Assembly (NCBI GenBank): GCA_930367205.1
Contig: OV884009.1
Span: forward strand, 35,101,841-35,165,840
Origin: Acanthosoma haemorrhoidale
Lineage: Eukaryota > Arthropoda > Insecta > Hemiptera > Acanthosomatidae
Direction: 5' to 3'
DNA: 64,000 nucleotides
Within the stretch, counting starts at the first letter, position 1, and each line of letters starts with the position of its first letter. Shown piece by piece: positions 50,101-56,938 of the stretch. The translations under genes and the position numbers were made by a program. The notes below the pieces were generated by a model. The model was not told the origin of the DNA. It did no database searches and was given only the letters and a program-made list of their open reading frames with translations.

Positions 50101-53100
50101 CGGGTAACGTAAAGAGGTTGCAACGGACAAATCCAGACGGTCTACCGTTCCCAATCGTACCTTCTACCGAAGGAACAGAAACAAACAAAAAACGGGTAAC
50201 GTAAAGAGGTTGCAACGGACAAATCCAGGTGGTCTACCGTTCCTAATCGTACCTTTTCCCGAAGGAACAGAAACAAACAAAAAACGGGTAACGTAAAGAG
50301 GTTGCAACGGACAAATCCAGACGGTCTACCGTTCCTAATCGTACCTTCTACCGAAGGAACAGAAACAAACAAAAAAACAGGTAACGTAAAGAGGTTGCAA
50401 CGGACAAATCCAGGTGGTCTACCGTTCCTAATCGTACCTTCTCCCGAAGGAACAGAAACAAACAAAAAACGGGTAACGTAAAGAGGTTGCAACGGACAAA
50501 TCCAGACGGTCTACCGTTCCCAATCGTACCTTCTACCGAAGGAACAGAAACAAACAAAAAACGGGTAACGTAAAGAGGTTGCAACGGACAAATCCAGGTG
50601 GTCTACCGTTCCTAATCGTACCTTCTACCGAAGGAACAGAAACAGACAAAAAACGGGTAACGTAAAGAGGTTGCAACGGACAAATCCAGGTGGTCTACCG
50701 TTGGCTGTTTTGGACGGATTTATGTAATAGAGGTTGTCTGTTAGTGGGTTCAGGTATGTTGCCCCTTGGGTTGCTTAAGTGGTTTGACCGAAACGGTCCA
50801 CAGTCCTTAGTCGGAGAGCACAGAGGTCGGTAAGATAAAACCCCGTGCCTGTAGCTTGTGATGACTCACCCTCTGTGGTAAAGGGGTTGCTATAGTATTT
50901 GTTTTGGAAACTCATGCATATAAGAAGATTCGCTGGTGACAGGCTTTAATTAGCTGGTTACACATATCGAGGTCGAGCAAAGAAACAAATTCATTAACTA
51001 CAAATTATCCTTAAAACCCCCTTATGTTACATGTACAAATTGTCTGCACTTATAATGGTAAATATTGTTATATTTATACGGATCAATTCAGCATTATTGC
51101 GCCCGTCGTGAGCTTCATAGTCAATGTGGCGTTTTTATTTCGTCTATATTTTAATTATAGTACGTGTAATCTGCGTACAGTCGCCTGTATTTGTTTTTGA
51201 TATGATATTCATCATTAACAGACGACCCAATAACTTTTAATTACGTAACGCTTGGGTAAGGCGATCGTACGTGTATGAAAGTAGATCTCTCTCTTTGGAC
51301 TCTGCGATAAGTGATATTGATTTTGAAATGATAGCTGATTTCCGAGAGTGCACGATGAGAATGATGAGACGGATATTATACGAGGAAGGGGGACGACTAT
51401 GGCGCCTGGAGGGCTGACATATCCGCCGCTACACTCAATATTTCGGCCCTCGGCAAGGAGAGACAAGGGCCAGATGCTGCTTCCTCTTCCTTTATTGAAC
51501 GATTCCTTTTCTTTTTACCCACCCTTCTTTAGCCCTATAATACATAGGCCCTGACAAAGATTTTAATAAGAGCCCTCCCCGGGTCTTATAGCACTTTTAC
51601 TGATGGCTACGGCAACTCTTTACAAAGTTGTTCTCATTATAATTCACTTTATTGAAATACTTTTTTGTCTTACAACATTTATTACGTAGATTAGGTATTT
51701 AGAAGAGTCCTTAGTCTGAGGATCAGCTGCCTGGCCATTTTTCTTCATTGTATCAATGTTTTCTCTTTAGAATATTACTCTGCAAGTGGAAGGGCTTAAT
51801 TTCCCACAATATGGAGAAATTATATTTGTGATTCATTAATGAGATGAAGTGGGTGACAGTCCTGAGGATGCCTGAATAACGTTGATTGGTTTTTGGAAGA
51901 CAAAACATTTTTTTTTAGAAAAGATTTATTTTTCACGGAGTGAATAATAATAAAATGAAAATACAAAATAAAAAATAAAATACAATTTTTGAGTGTTTCC
52001 TCTTTAAAATATCCAAAAATATTTCTACCTATTTTTACCTAATTCATTAAATTATTAAACGTAGAAAGTGTAGGAAGAATATCACGAGATGTCGAATTAT
52101 TTTTTAAAAACTTCATTGCAAGATAAATTAAGAGGTATTAAAAATACTCTGTATTTTTTCTTCCCCAATAAATTGGATAGTTGACTTGAATGGAGTATTT
52201 TCAAAAAAAAAAAATATATATATATATAAATAGGTAATATTGTCGTTTCTTTGTTCTTTATACATCTTTAACAGTCTTATTCTAATTGTTATTATTAATT
52301 TGATTAAAGTAGATGGTTAATTGATTTGGTTTATGGCAACATTATTTTTATTGTTAATTATTTAACTTTTATTAGTGCCATGGGCAGGACTCTATGTCGG
52401 GACCTCTTGATTTACGGTGTAGTATTTACTAAATAGGTGGCTCTGTGTTTATCTTAGTAACTTAAAGAGTTAGGCTGACCCATCCGGGCCAGCCTATCTA
52501 CCAATTAAAATTATTGTCTGCAATTAATTTCAATTAAGATGTCCCAACGGACCCTTCTGAGGATATTTGTTATCGAACCTACTCAATCTGGTTAGTGTTG
52601 GTCCGATTTTCCCTACCTTCAAATAACCTTAGTCTAGACCCAGAAAGGCTAGAACTTACATATAGAGAAACCCGATTCAGATAATGTCATAAAACTAACA
52701 TCACACATTTTAATATTCTTTGTTGTATTTTATTCATAATAACTAAAATATTGTCTGATCATTTGCAAAAAGCGAAAAGAAAACGCGAAAAGCCATGTAT
52801 GTAAAAATTCAAATGAAAAAAAATGTAATAATGTTCTGAAATACAACTCTGTCGATGTTTATGAGACAGAATAAAATTAGAAGTGTAATTTTTACTGTTA
52901 AATAATATTGTAATTTATGTTTGAATATAATTATATGGTCTGTATCACAGTAGAACTTCTCTAATTCGACCTTAGTGGGACCAGGACGTTGGTCAGATTA
53001 ACCGGAGTCTTGAGTTCAAATCCTTATCCCCTTGTCATTATTATGTCATTCAGTTCGTACACGACTGGTATGTTCACAGTATATGTCATCACCCATTTTA

Positions 53101-53632
53101 TGTGTCATAACGTTAGATTATTAAAAAAAAATTGTAAGTAATTTGGTAATGATACTTTTTTTTTTACATTATTTATTCTTAAAACCATAAGGATTAATTT
53201 ATTGGAGAATAATTGTTTGTTCTTTTTTTACAATAAACCGTCTTAGGCACACTTAAAACTGACGAAAATGAGTGTTTCTATAGTATTCCCTTCTTGATTA
53301 TTCAGTATTTTTCGTTGTGAGATTTGATCTGGGGTCACCACTCGTGAGGGAGTTTCAATGTGTATTAATTTTAATATTTAAAAGAAATATTGCTGCAGCT
53401 AAAGTGCAGTGTGAAAAACTTACCAGTGATGGTCAAGTTGTATCTGAAACTACGAGTAGGTGTGTTCCGGAAGTCGACCCTGCACCTGTAGACACCTTCG
53501 TCATGTCGCCGGATCTCCTTCAGCAAGAGACTGGCAGGCTCCGAACCGGACCGGAAGTAGGCGCGTGTGCCGAACACTTCAGGCGCTGACCAGTGGTTGC
53601 CGTTGGACAGCGGCTTCCCTCGAACATCAAAA
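23545..53632 (-). CDS. side-like: sidestep-family Ig receptor, 13 coding exons visible, 5' incomplete
   Basis: Sidestep proteins are neuronal and muscle surface receptors of insects that guide axons by binding Beat-family Ig proteins. The joined exons are, in order: 53632-53424, 42668-42558, 40227-40024, 39449-39304, 38541-38391, 38303-38173, 35328-35169, 31496-31203, 29747-29575, 29216-29096, 25823-25602, 24923-24835, 23652-23545. They sum to 2,119 nt and read without a stop for 705 residues. The architecture is the family standard: five Ig domains, one FN3, one transmembrane helix (visible residues about 577-599) and a tail of about 105 residues ending E-S-C-V. Diagnostic family blocks are F-D-V-R-G-K-P-L at the start and H-D-E-G-V-Y-R-C-R-V-D-F-R in Ig1. 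Signal peptide and the first half of Ig1 are missing and were not found between 53.7 and 64 kb. Insects carry several sidestep paralogues; I cannot tell which this is. Intron 1 visible here is 10.8 kb and full of repeats. Confidence 0.93.
24835..24923 (-). CDS. sidestep-like exon L: cytoplasmic tail
   Basis: Acceptor ttttatttag, donor CAG|gtattg. Twenty-nine codons of acidic, low-complexity tail (E-P-N-S-R-S-D-I-G-P-G-E-E). Phase fits both neighbours. Confidence 0.8.
25602..25823 (-). CDS. sidestep-like exon K: transmembrane helix
   Basis: Acceptor tatttgtag, donor G|gtaggc. After an acidic stretch, about 23 hydrophobic residues (from P-P-I-V-F-I to F-L-L-L-C) are followed by K-F-K-F, a stop-transfer sequence. 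The cytoplasmic part is Lys/Glu-rich and lacks a catalytic domain. Confidence 0.9.
26070..26126. repeat. (AT)n microsatellite
   Basis: About 28 uninterrupted AT units are read directly, in the intron between exons J and K. Confidence 0.95.
26260..27020. other. intronic stretch of intermediate G+C, unassigned
   Basis: Composition is less A+T-rich than the flanks and short open frames occur on both strands. I could not assign it to a family. It lies immediately upstream of the decayed LINE and may be part of it. Confidence 0.3.
27021..28120 (+). pseudogene. decayed non-LTR retrotransposon: endonuclease then reverse transcriptase
   Basis: Near 27080-27230 the + strand encodes L-K-N-V-I-D-Q-C-P-I-Y-E-I-D-I-I-A-G-Y-I-K-A-K-M-G. 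This corresponds to the apurinic-type endonuclease block usually seen as I-x-x-G-D-F-N-A-K-I-G, with the catalytic Asp replaced. A T-P-D-G-R-T-V-N block follows at about 27328. Near 27608 D-F-K-N-A-Y-N-F-I-R-N-E-L-Y matches RT motif A with its Asp kept. At 27890-28100 there are L-A-R-M-I-E-L-E-V-K and F-D-R-V-N-L-L-V-Y-L-S, matching the RT thumb (F-x-Y-L-G-S). Many stops and a deletion separate the parts. Order and orientation fit one LINE ORF2. Confidence 0.65.
27284..27426. repeat. left arm of a 145-bp inverted repeat
   Basis: Pairs with 28314-28463 in reverse complement. Shared blocks include ATGAGTGGGCATCAATAA, ATGAATTAAACAT (one mismatch) and AACTGATTAGATTGCTGTA. The arm contains the endonuclease P-D-G-R-T-V-N coding block, so both arms are LINE pieces. 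Confidence 0.75.
28314..28463. repeat. right arm of the 145-bp inverted repeat
   Basis: Reverse complement of the arm at 27284-27426 with scattered mismatches; the spacer is about 0.9 kb. Either an inverted 5' piece produced during one insertion or a second, opposed insertion. Confidence 0.75.
29096..29216 (-). CDS. sidestep-like exon J: second half of FN3
   Basis: Acceptor ttcctttag, donor G|gtgaat. It encodes I-S-E-L-E-P-E-I-Q-Y-T-L-L-I-Y-S-V-N-S-K-G-R-S, the standard FN3 F and G strands, followed by a short juxtamembrane piece. Confidence 0.9.
29575..29747 (-). CDS. sidestep-like exon I: first half of FN3
   Basis: Acceptor ttttttgtag, donor CAG|gtagga. It starts G-K-P and includes N-C-T-I, S-C-Q-A-G-S-D-G-G and the family block F-L-L-E-V-Y. 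Ends in phase 0. Confidence 0.9.
29969..30226. mobile_element. 258-bp MITE with 32-bp terminal inverted repeats
   Basis: The first 32 bases (from GAAGGGTTTGCTGC to GGTAGCTCCA) and the reverse complement of the last 32 differ at one position. AATT flanks both sides (29965-29968 and 30227-30230); because AATT is its own complement it may be a 4-bp target duplication or part of the repeat. A third, partial copy of the terminal motif (aaaaaggatgcagctccaa) lies inside near 30064-30085. No coding capacity. It lies in the intron between exons H and I. Confidence 0.85.
31203..31496 (-). CDS. sidestep-like exon H: complete Ig5
   Basis: Acceptor attctttcag, donor CAG|gtttgt. One exon carries the whole Ig5 fold: first cysteine in L-D-I-P-C-Q-V, Trp in F-R-W-K-F-N, second cysteine in G-T-L-S-C-W-A-E-N, then F-Q-V-V-A-A-G leading to the FN3. 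Confidence 0.92.
32121..32228. repeat. 40-bp minisatellite, left part
   Basis: Units of about 40 bp (GTGTAAATGAATATAACTCT then GTAGAGCCTCCTAGAAGG) start at 32161 and 32201, preceded by a degenerate unit. The array continues at 33098 and is split by the hAT insertion. Confidence 0.7.
32405..32656 (-). pseudogene. hAT transposase N-terminus with BED-type zinc finger
   Basis: From the ATG at 32656 the minus strand gives S-G-G-R-K-R-K-V-D and F-Q-E-K-W-T-E-E-F-F-F. After a frameshift it gives C-L-M-C-N-E-S-I-S-V-M-K-E-F-N-I-K-R-H followed by S-T-K-H. The C-x2-C ... H-x4-H finger and the leader are typical of domesticated and autonomous hAT proteins. It ends after about 80 residues. Confidence 0.75.
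32884..32925. repeat. 15-bp perfect hairpin inside the hAT element
   Basis: GGCGGCAAACATCAA and TTGATGTTTGCCGCC are exact reverse complements separated by 12 bases. Subterminal hairpins occur in hAT elements; function unknown. Confidence 0.85.
33098..33230. repeat. 40-bp minisatellite, right part
   Basis: About three units of TCTAGAAGGTGGTGTAAATG AATAGAACT(C/A)TGTAGGGTCT at 40-bp period follow the hAT element. These units are more alike than the left ones. Confidence 0.8.
33751..34616 (+). mobile_element. solo LTR of a Ty3/gypsy- or BEL-type retrotransposon
   Basis: The segment begins TGTTGTGGCAACC and ends CTCCCGACA (TG...CA), 866 bp long, and is flanked by the direct repeat ATGCC (33746-33750 and 34617-34621). 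It is far richer in G+C than its intron. CTATATAACC near 33931 is a TATA box in + orientation, and an AATAAA lies at 33835. The internal region and second LTR are absent, as after LTR-LTR recombination. No protein is encoded, so the superfamily is undecided; 4-6-bp duplications fit Ty3/gypsy and BEL. Confidence 0.8.
34622..35168. other. intronic stretch, nothing recognised
   Basis: Returns to A+T-rich composition after the solo LTR. No exon or element boundary found before exon G. Confidence 0.4.
35169..35328 (-). CDS. sidestep-like exon G: second half of Ig4
   Basis: This exon has no usable internal start and is easy to miss. Acceptor ctgttttag, donor T|gtaagt. It encodes S-Q-S-L-V-L-Q-K-V-T-R-Q-N-S-G-L-Y-S-C-V-A-A-N, the second Ig4 cysteine, then E-G-E-T and L-R-V-K. 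Phase 0 in, phase 1 out. Confidence 0.92.
36290..36600 (+). pseudogene. LINE reverse-transcriptase relic (motifs A and B)
   Basis: In shifting frames the + strand gives M-F-I-D-F-E-K-A-F-D-S at about 36395, an intact RT motif A, and V-K-R-G-Y-M-P-S-P-I-I-F-L-M at about 36549. The second piece is a decayed form of the motif-B block G-V-R-Q-G-C-x-L-S-P-x-L-F. Frameshifts lie between them. It lies in the intron between exons F and G. It resembles the LINE relic at 27-28 kb in type, but they do not overlap enough to compare. Confidence 0.6.
37890..37967 (+). mobile_element. Jockey-family 3'-end fragment (copy 6)
   Basis: The sequence TATGAATGAGAACATTTATC, then TTATTGTCTAATAAGGCAGA and ATTGTAATTTTAGTACAATAAAG, matches the last 80 bases of the full-length element at 43-48 kb, in + orientation. 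Extreme 5' truncation. Confidence 0.8.
38173..38303 (-). CDS. sidestep-like exon F: first half of Ig4
   Basis: Acceptor tatttcag, donor AAC|gtgagt. It encodes P-P-I-V-S-L-K-L-G-S, I-K-E-G-D-D-V-Y-F-E-C and the Trp block L-N-W-F-H-N. Ends in phase 0. Confidence 0.92.
38391..38541 (-). CDS. sidestep-like exon E: second half of Ig3
   Basis: Acceptor tactttag, donor T|gtgagt. It encodes S-K-L-T-F-M-P-S-T-E-D-D-G-K-P-I-T-C-R-A-E-N-P, the second Ig3 cysteine region, then W-H-L-R-V-V. The intron to exon F is only 87 bp. Confidence 0.92.
39304..39449 (-). CDS. sidestep-like exon D: first half of Ig3
   Basis: Acceptor ttttcag, donor AGG|gtatgt. It encodes L-R-P-L-V-V, then Y-E-I-S-C-E-S-A-G-S-R-P-P-A-V-I-T-W, the family-typical Ig3 core with its first cysteine and Trp. 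Ends in phase 0. Confidence 0.92.
40024..40227 (-). CDS. sidestep-like exon C: rest of Ig2
   Basis: The acceptor tgtttgtag precedes GTAAGCCC, which encodes G-K-P-E-P-K-V-R-W. The second Ig2 cysteine lies in S-I-F-S-C-E-A-S-N. The donor C|gtacgc is weaker than the others but gives the correct phase into exon D (Leu-Arg-Pro-Leu). Confidence 0.88.
40730..40945 (+). pseudogene. Tc1/mariner-like transposase fragment
   Basis: The + strand encodes N-A-T-R-T-A-Q-L-Y, then G-E-T-V-R-R-R-L-A-E-A-N and G-P-L-L-T-R-E-H-R-W. This is the second helix-turn-helix and linker of Tc1-like transposases (T-V-R-R-R-L-x-E-A ... P-L-L-T-x-x-H-R). It stops before the DDE domain and no terminal repeats were found around it. 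Confidence 0.7.
41532..41915 (+). pseudogene. LINE reverse-transcriptase relic (thumb region)
   Basis: The + strand reads E-T-G-L-S-I-K-I-K-I-S, then V-E-K-L-D-Y-V-T-S-F-K-Y-L-E-A-W. This corresponds to the G-L-x-I-N-x-x-K-T-K ... F-K-Y-L-G-S segment after the RT catalytic motifs. Further downstream the frame is broken. It lies in the intron between exons B and C. Confidence 0.45.
42558..42668 (-). CDS. sidestep-like exon B: start of Ig2
   Basis: It is bounded by tttccag and G|gtaagt. It encodes the linker P-P-E-Y-P and the first Ig2 strand with G-P-L-D-E-G-D-E-V-Q-L-T-C, giving the first Ig2 cysteine. Phase 1 at both ends. Confidence 0.92.
43369..46058 (-). pseudogene. Jockey ORF2 (endonuclease-reverse transcriptase), frameshifted
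   Basis: The frame opens directly after the ORF1 stop, but the first codon is GTG (TAAGTGGATCC); a TAATG stop-start overlap may have been lost. The endonuclease is complete: L-L-W-N-A-N-G, I-T-E-T-R-L, G-G-D-F-N-A-K-H and S-S-D-H-S-P-L. A frameshift near 44735 moves reading to the frame that carries S-P-G-Y-D-L-L, F-G-F-R-Q-R-H-S, the motif-A block L-D-I-A-Q-A-F-D, G-V-P-Q-G-S-V-L-G-P and the catalytic F-A-D-D. A TAG after D-E-I-E-Y (43963) replaces a Trp seen in the copy at 62 kb. The C-terminal Y-G-I-E-L-W-G region follows to the TAA at 43369. Confidence 0.9.
46059..47378 (-). pseudogene. Jockey ORF1 (Gag), one in-frame amber codon
   Basis: Translation starts at the ATG at 47378 and runs 439 codons to the TAA at 46061. 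A single TAG at 46682-46680 interrupts it after L-E-R-T-P-G-V-E-K-I, at a place where Jockey Gag proteins normally continue with an aromatic residue. The C-terminal half has three knuckles: C-H-N-C-Q-A-Y-G-H-x4-C, C-V-K-C-S-G-Q-H-x4-C and C-V-L-C-Q-Q-G-H-x6-C. The N-terminus is basic. Gag binds the element RNA and carries it to the target. The upstream half (232 codons) could still be made. Confidence 0.9.
47420..47505 (-). promoter_or_regulatory. tRNA-like block (boxes A and B) in the Jockey 5' UTR
   Basis: The minus strand has GGTCTAGTGGCTCAGAGC (box A, at 47491 downward) and AGCTTGAATCCC (box B, 47441-47432) about 40 bases apart. Both are close to RNA polymerase III promoter consensus and to the D and T arms of a tRNA. 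It is not a good tRNA gene: the acceptor stem does not pair convincingly. It may be an internal promoter, a tRNA-derived SINE head, or decayed tRNA sequence captured by the element. Confidence 0.5.
47740..47750. promoter_or_regulatory. NRF-1/EWG-type palindrome at the Jockey 5' end
   Basis: GCGCATGCGCA lies 5-15 bases inside the 5' end of the element. TGCGCATGCGC is the consensus site of NRF-1 (erect wing in flies). Jockey promoters are internal and near the 5' end, so a bound activator here would travel with the element. Binding is inferred from sequence only. Confidence 0.45.
47769..49008. other. intronic stretch between the Jockey element and the SINE-like insert
   Basis: A+T-rich. GGTTTGAATCC at 48356 matches a polymerase III B box but has no A box upstream. 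Nothing else recognised. Confidence 0.4.
49023..49221 (+). mobile_element. SINE-like retroposon with A22 tail and 14-bp target duplication
   Basis: About 177 bp of unique sequence end in an uninterrupted run of about 22 A (49200-49221). AAGCCATGTTCTGC stands immediately before the insert (49009-49022) and again at the end of the tail (49220-49233). This is the signature of target-primed insertion of a polyadenylated RNA. I see no clear box A/B pair, so it may be a SINE, a truncated LINE 3' end or a small retrocopy. Confidence 0.75.
49545..50702. repeat. 92-bp minisatellite, about 12.5 units, with 369-bp higher-order period
   Basis: The anchor GTAACGTAAAGAGGTTGCAA recurs at 49551, 49643, 49735, 49827, 49919, 50012, 50104, 50196, 50288, 50381, 50473, 50565 and 50657, that is every 92 or 93 bases. 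Units alternate between CCAGACGG and CCAGGTGG versions. The block 49735-50103 repeats almost exactly as 50104-50472 (369 bp, four units with one of 93 bp). Minus-strand open frames of up to 116 codons through the array follow from the unit sequence and are not taken as genes. It lies within the intron between exons A and B. Confidence 0.95.
50703..52947. other. intronic stretch with a G+C-richer patch, unassigned
   Basis: Two moderately G+C-rich patches (about 50703-50900 and 51220-51600) are separated by A+T-rich DNA. Neither shows splice-bounded coding sequence or element ends. The first abuts the minisatellite sharply. Confidence 0.35.
52948..53018. mobile_element. single end of a pogo/Tigger-like DNA transposon
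   Basis: CAGTAGAACTTCTCTAATTC followed by gaccttagtgggaccagg and ggtcagattaaccggag is typical of terminal repeats of pogo/Tigger elements (CAGTxGAACCTCxxTAATxCGAAC). The opposite end was not found, so this is a fragment. Confidence 0.5.
53424..53632 (-). CDS. sidestep-like exon A: second half of Ig1
   Basis: The acceptor tatcatttcag precedes TTTTGATGTTCGAGG and the donor G|gtaagt closes the exon. The first base completes a codon from a missing upstream exon. Residues 1-69 include the F-D-V-R-G-K-P-L block, W at 14 and the C-terminal Ig1 cysteine (residue 50, V-Y-R-C). The exon ends in phase 1. Confidence 0.92.
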
Positions 53633-53864
53633 CTGAAATGATACAAGATATGAATGTTTAGCAGTTTTTTTTAGGAAACAATGAAAAATGGATGATTGTG
53701 TATCTGGGAAACTTGTAAGCAATGGGGAAGCAAATGAATGGACTGTAGAAATAAACAATTGTTACCTTATAGTTACAATCAGCGAACAAATAATGTGTTA
53801 GTAACAAGATAGGAAAAAGGTTATGCGGTTATTAATTTTTTTTTTTTAATTGTAACAAATCAAA

Positions 53865-54887
53865 TCTTTATTGTGATAAAATTACTATCTGCCTTGTATA
53901 GCAATAAGTAATTGTGTTCAATGTTCTCATTCATACCATACTTACAATTCATCATTCACTCGCTCATTCATACAGTATTTACAAACTCCCAAATCCACAT
54001 GGTTGTCACCCCCCTCGCATGCGAAAGAAGAATTGGAATCTTGGGAAGTTCCTTACGTTTCTCCATCAGCCGCGTCACCGGATACGGTGCCAGTGGAGGC
54101 TGACCAAGACCGGGAGAGCTCATGACATGATTGAAGAAACTGGCCATTGCCAGGACTCCCACTGTCACGAGGCCTCTGCCACTTTAGTCTCCGAGGAGGA
54201 TTATAAAAATGTGTAGCTCAGTCTAATGACTGTGCTAGGGTTATAGGGTGGTTGGATAGGTTTTGATGGAATTTCATGAACTTGGAAAGGATGAATTCAA
54301 GAATGTAGGGTATATTAAGATCGTTATGAAGGGTTTTGATGCTGACGTAATAAGGGACATTGACTATTGCTCTCAAGACTTTCGATTGAAAGGATTGTAT
54401 GCGCTTGATGTTCGACTTTTTTTCTCTCCGTAGCTCTATTCAGTATGTAAAGTTTGACTGCAGTATAACTTTGTAAATTACCAATTTATTTTCTATTGAG
54501 TAATGGGGTGTCCTTTGAAGTAGTCCGTAAAGTTGTCCAAAGCGTTTGTTTAGTTCTTGTCTTGCTTCGTGTGTGGGTTTCACGTCAGCCTTTTGTTGAG
54601 ATGGAAGCCTAAATACCGTACTATTCTGGATACAGGAAGAGGAATGGAATTAGAAAAAAACTAGTGGACAAGACCTGCGGCAGATGGTAAAGATACTTTG
54701 GGAACATTTTACTTCATTAACCAATGCCGGATTGGTTGCACCAATACTCGATCTCATCAAGGTGTTTTGCAGGTTATAGGTTGCTATATCGGGGTCTGGG
54801 TGGGATGACAGGACTGCAGTGTCATATGCAAATGCCGCTAAAAAGGTGCTGGGAGAAGTGGGGGCATCAGCGGTATATAGGTTTCTA
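53865..54887 (-). mobile_element. 5'-truncated Jockey copy 2
   Basis: About 1.0 kb matching the 3' quarter of the element at 43-48 kb: the end of RT after F-A-D-D, the C-terminal region and the 3' UTR with TTAGGCAATAAGTAATT-like tail (here changed). Many substitutions and small deletions make it older than copy 1. It lies just upstream of sidestep exon A. Confidence 0.85.
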
Positions 54888-56394
54888 AAGTATATGTTAC
54901 TTAAGATTTCCGGCTAGCATGAGGTTAACTGACAAAATATTTAAATATAGAGCTAACAAAATCCTTAATATCTAATAAAAACAAGTTAAAAACAATTCAC
55001 ACATTTACTCACGTTTAAGAAACAGCACACAAATGTTAACAGTGTCATGGTAGAAGTAGACATTTATTCAATTTAACCTAGAATGATTTCATAGCAGAGA
55101 AAACTTGTGTTATCATAAAACTATACGAAGTTCAGCCTCTTTGGAACATAGGTCGTTTTGGATCTATCGGTAAAATTAGGATTTAGTAGGATATAGTTAG
55201 CGTATGGTGTAGTTTGTTAATTATTAATGATTAGTTTTTAAACAGTAACATTTTTATAGCCTATAGTGCTCATATTAGGTGGGGAAAGTAAGGACCAAGC
55301 CGAAGATAGCCTCTACCTGAGGGGTATATATATATATATCTAAGGGAGGAATACAAGCCGATTACGGACTAATATTATAATTAAATCAATTACGGCTAAG
55401 AAGGATTTGGGAGGCGGTACAGTTGCAGGCTTTGGCAAGTTGGAGGCGGCCGGTGGCTGGTTCCGGGCCGCTTCATCAAATATTCATACTGGTGTCGCTT
55501 CTACAGCCAACCTCTGCCTTTTGTACATTCCATCTCCTGAGATAAGGCCGGCCAACTTCCTTCACCCTAACTAACCACAATCCTAGGTCTCATCGCATCT
55601 ATATTATACATGCTCGCAGTTCCCCGGGGAAAAGAGTACCTGCCCTTTCATCTACCTACAACACCACACATAATAAATGGGAATGACAGAGCCGGTTGCT
55701 TACCTCGCCAAAATGACATAGGAGAATCAGCTCTGACTAGTTGAGGAGTCATTTTGAAATATAAAATTAAACGATTCAACAGTGAAACATTTAGATAATT
55801 TATAATTAATTCACTTTTAATTCTCTTTCTATGGTAATAATTAGATTTAAAGATATTTAGGCAGCAAGGTATTGAGTATTAAAGGAAGATTAGACGTTTC
55901 TGGTGTTTGAAAATCACTTTAAAATAGACACTAAAGTCTAACTAAAATACCTCTAACCCCCGACTCCAGGACCCTCACATGTTCCTGGGGATACCTGACG
56001 AGCCGTACATTACTCTGTACAGATGATTACGATAACTCACTTCCTTACAATAAACCTAATTATAATAAATAAATTTAGTTTGATGCTAAAAGTCTTATTA
56101 CCTTATGTATGATTTTGCCCTGAAGAGTTTATTCAAGAAATACGATTTGACATCTACTGTCAAAACGATGAAGAGGTGGACAAGTTACATCACAGCTACG
56201 CTCTTGCTTCGTGATTTGAGCATGTTAAGCATGGATAAATGTGATTAGTAAAGTTAAGAAATGTACAAACTTAATGGACAAATTTTTATTACAGATTTTT
56301 TATTTCTGCAAGTCTCCAAGTAACAAAAAAACACTTGCTATAAATTTGAGAGGCATAACCTAATCTTAGCATATAATGTGACATTTTCATTCCT
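54888..56394. other. region upstream of exon A, no exon found
   Basis: A G+C-rich patch (about 55260-55720) holds a (TA)n run at 55327 and a minus-strand donor-like GAG|gtaagc at about 55708-55714. The short open frame before that donor (M-T-P-Q-L-V) has no signal-peptide or Ig character and ends in the wrong phase for exon A, so I do not call it an exon. Confidence 0.35.
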
Positions 56395-56450
56395 CCACAA
56401 TGGGTACGGTTGCACAAATGGTGTTGTGGATTTGTGTTTTAGTGCCATTG

Positions 56451-56505
56451 TCACTTTATATCGGTTACCAAACTTCCAAGGTACTCGAAAACGGCAACTC
56501 GTTCC
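56451..56505 (-). pseudogene. possible LINE RT thumb scrap
   Basis: The minus strand encodes V-A-V-F-E-Y-L-G-S-L-V-T-D, matching the F-x-Y-L-G-S block after the RT catalytic core, then a stop. No other motif is preserved nearby. Confidence 0.3.
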
Positions 56506-56794
56506 GCTTCCTACTCAACAAGCATCCACACACACCTTCAAATAGACCACCTCGTGGTCGAGATGGTTTAACAAATAATAAGAACTTTTTTTGGATAAAA
56601 AAAAAGAGTATTTTATTCGCAAACATTTAACAATTTTTTACGGAACAAAGATCGGTGTCTCATAAGTAGATATCTATTTGGTTTCTTCACATTCTACGTA
56701 ATTTATATCATTTATAAATCCATCAAACAATTCAGCTTATTATTGAACGAAAAAAGATGCCAATTGGTAAAAATAATATTCAAACTAGTCATAT

Positions 56795-56938
56795 TACTTG
56801 GGAGGTCTCTGGGCTGTTTGTAAATACTGTATGAATGAGCGATTGAATGAAAATAGTAAATATGGTATGAATGAGATCATTTATCACAATTACTTATTGC
56901 CCAATAAGGCAGATTGTAATTTTATCATAATCAAGTTG
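56795..56938 (+). mobile_element. Jockey-family 3'-end fragment (copy 5)
   Basis: From GGGAGGTCTCTGGGCTGTTTG to TTATTGCCCAATAAGGCAGA and TTGTAATTTTATCATAAT, this matches the last 140 bases of copy 1, in + orientation. Confidence 0.85.

Noticed and set aside
49589..50584. Series of similar minus-strand open frames of 78-116 codons
   Set aside because: They are shadows of the 92-bp tandem repeat; their repeated starts and ends follow unit length and frame rotation, with no splice or start context.
55700..55760. Minus-strand M-T-P-Q-L-V... followed by gtaagc as a first exon of the sidestep-like gene
   Set aside because: No signal peptide or Ig residues, and it ends in phase 1 whereas exon A needs two bases from its upstream exon.
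56400..56630. Plus-strand 76-codon frame starting M-G-T-V-A-Q
   Set aside because: It is the complement of a minus-strand RT-like F-E-Y-L-G-S scrap and has no splice or domain support.
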